From the NCBI GenBank assembly GCA_013178045.1, contig JABLXP010000003.1, positions 49,101 to 113,100 on the forward strand: DNA of 64,000 nucleotides, in the 5' to 3' direction. Shown here in pieces: positions 63,720-64,000 of the stretch (its first letter is position 1; each line of letters starts with the position of its first letter). The stretch comes from Bacillota bacterium. GTDB lineage: Bacteria > Bacillota > Ch66. The notes below the pieces were generated by a model. It saw only the letters and a list, made by a program, of their open reading frames with translations, ran no database searches and had not been told where the DNA came from. Position numbers and translations under genes: made by a program.

Positions 63720-64000
63720 GGTGTGCCACCTTTTCCTTGGTCTTATAAAGGTTATTCATTGCTAATTGTTTGCGCTCTTGGGAAATTAAAGACTTTTGTC
63801 AGAAATTATACAGTCATACCTGATACAACTACTTTCACCAGATGTACATCTGTTTATGCACAACTTGCCTGGTTAATTATGCAAAGTAATTGCTTATGTC
63901 AAGTCGAGTGCAAAAATAATTGAAAAAGCTCAATTCATGATAGAAATACTATCCATAATCCTTCAAGATGAAAGTGATGCTGAAGCATCCATCATATTGA

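Noticed and set aside
63723..63923. 66-codon plus-strand frame after gerAA
   Set aside because: No ribosome site; it lies in the presumed promoter region of the ger operon and looks like chance.

Overview
The window looks like a chromosome segment of an anaerobic, endospore-forming member of the Firmicutes (Clostridia, close to Peptococcaceae, Desulfotomaculum or Pelotomaculum types). This rests on a gerA-type germination operon, a SigI/RsgI pair, strong GGAGG ribosome binding sites with many TTG and GTG starts, class I-alpha glutamine synthetases, an S-layer homology protein, and a large fatty-acid and propionate CoA-metabolism region typical of syntrophic or sulfate-reducing Clostridia. The lineage is an inference. 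No rRNA, tRNA, CRISPR array or intact insertion sequence was seen.

Layout. Positions 1-5000 hold uppP, an intact glutamine synthetase (glnA), a second glutamine synthetase-like gene that has lost several active-site residues, and an ANTAR RNA-binding response regulator. Both glnA-type transcription units begin with a sigma-A promoter, two hexaloop hairpins (A at loop position 1, G at position 4) and a terminator that overlaps the second hairpin. Positions 5084-12248 hold a tightly overlapping operon nurA - HAS-barrel-like gene - herA - sbcD - sbcC for DNA-end processing. Positions 12451-15415 hold sigI-rsgI-SLH. Positions 15416-23322 are a patchy region: a decayed gerAB, a YdcZ-type transporter, a ZIP transporter, an aminotransferase/acyl-reductase fusion, a small membrane protein, a K+ channel gene with an internal deletion, and pssA. 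DinG-type helicase, a thioesterase, an SLC13 transporter and two PH-like membrane proteins follow up to 30105.

Positions 30361-53007 (all minus strand) are catabolic. They hold two active thiolases, one thiolase-like protein lacking its catalytic residues, 3-hydroxyacyl-CoA dehydrogenase, two enoyl-CoA hydratases, two acyl-CoA dehydrogenases (one frameshifted), an Old-Yellow-Enzyme-type reductase, two kinds of CoA-transferase, a Na+/solute symporter, and a methylmalonyl-CoA module (mutase large and small subunits, biotin carrier, carboxyltransferase). A PrpR-type sigma-54 activator at 53682 is divergent from this block, and a near-perfect -24/-12 promoter lies in front of the CoA-transferase genes. 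Together these genes could activate short-chain acids by CoA transfer, run beta-oxidation to acetyl-CoA, and handle propionyl-CoA through methylmalonyl-CoA.

The end of the window holds an alpha/beta hydrolase, an adenosylhomocysteinase-like gene, a winged-helix protein and a gerA-gerC-gerB germination operon.

The strongest unexplained signals are: (1) the ANTAR / glutamine synthetase-like / dual-hexaloop circuit; (2) a conserved roughly 90-nt leader RNA with a terminator, present three times (27219, 41585, 43763) in front of two transporter genes and of the remnant of a third; (3) the aminotransferase-reductase fusion; and (4) the thiolase-like protein without catalytic residues.
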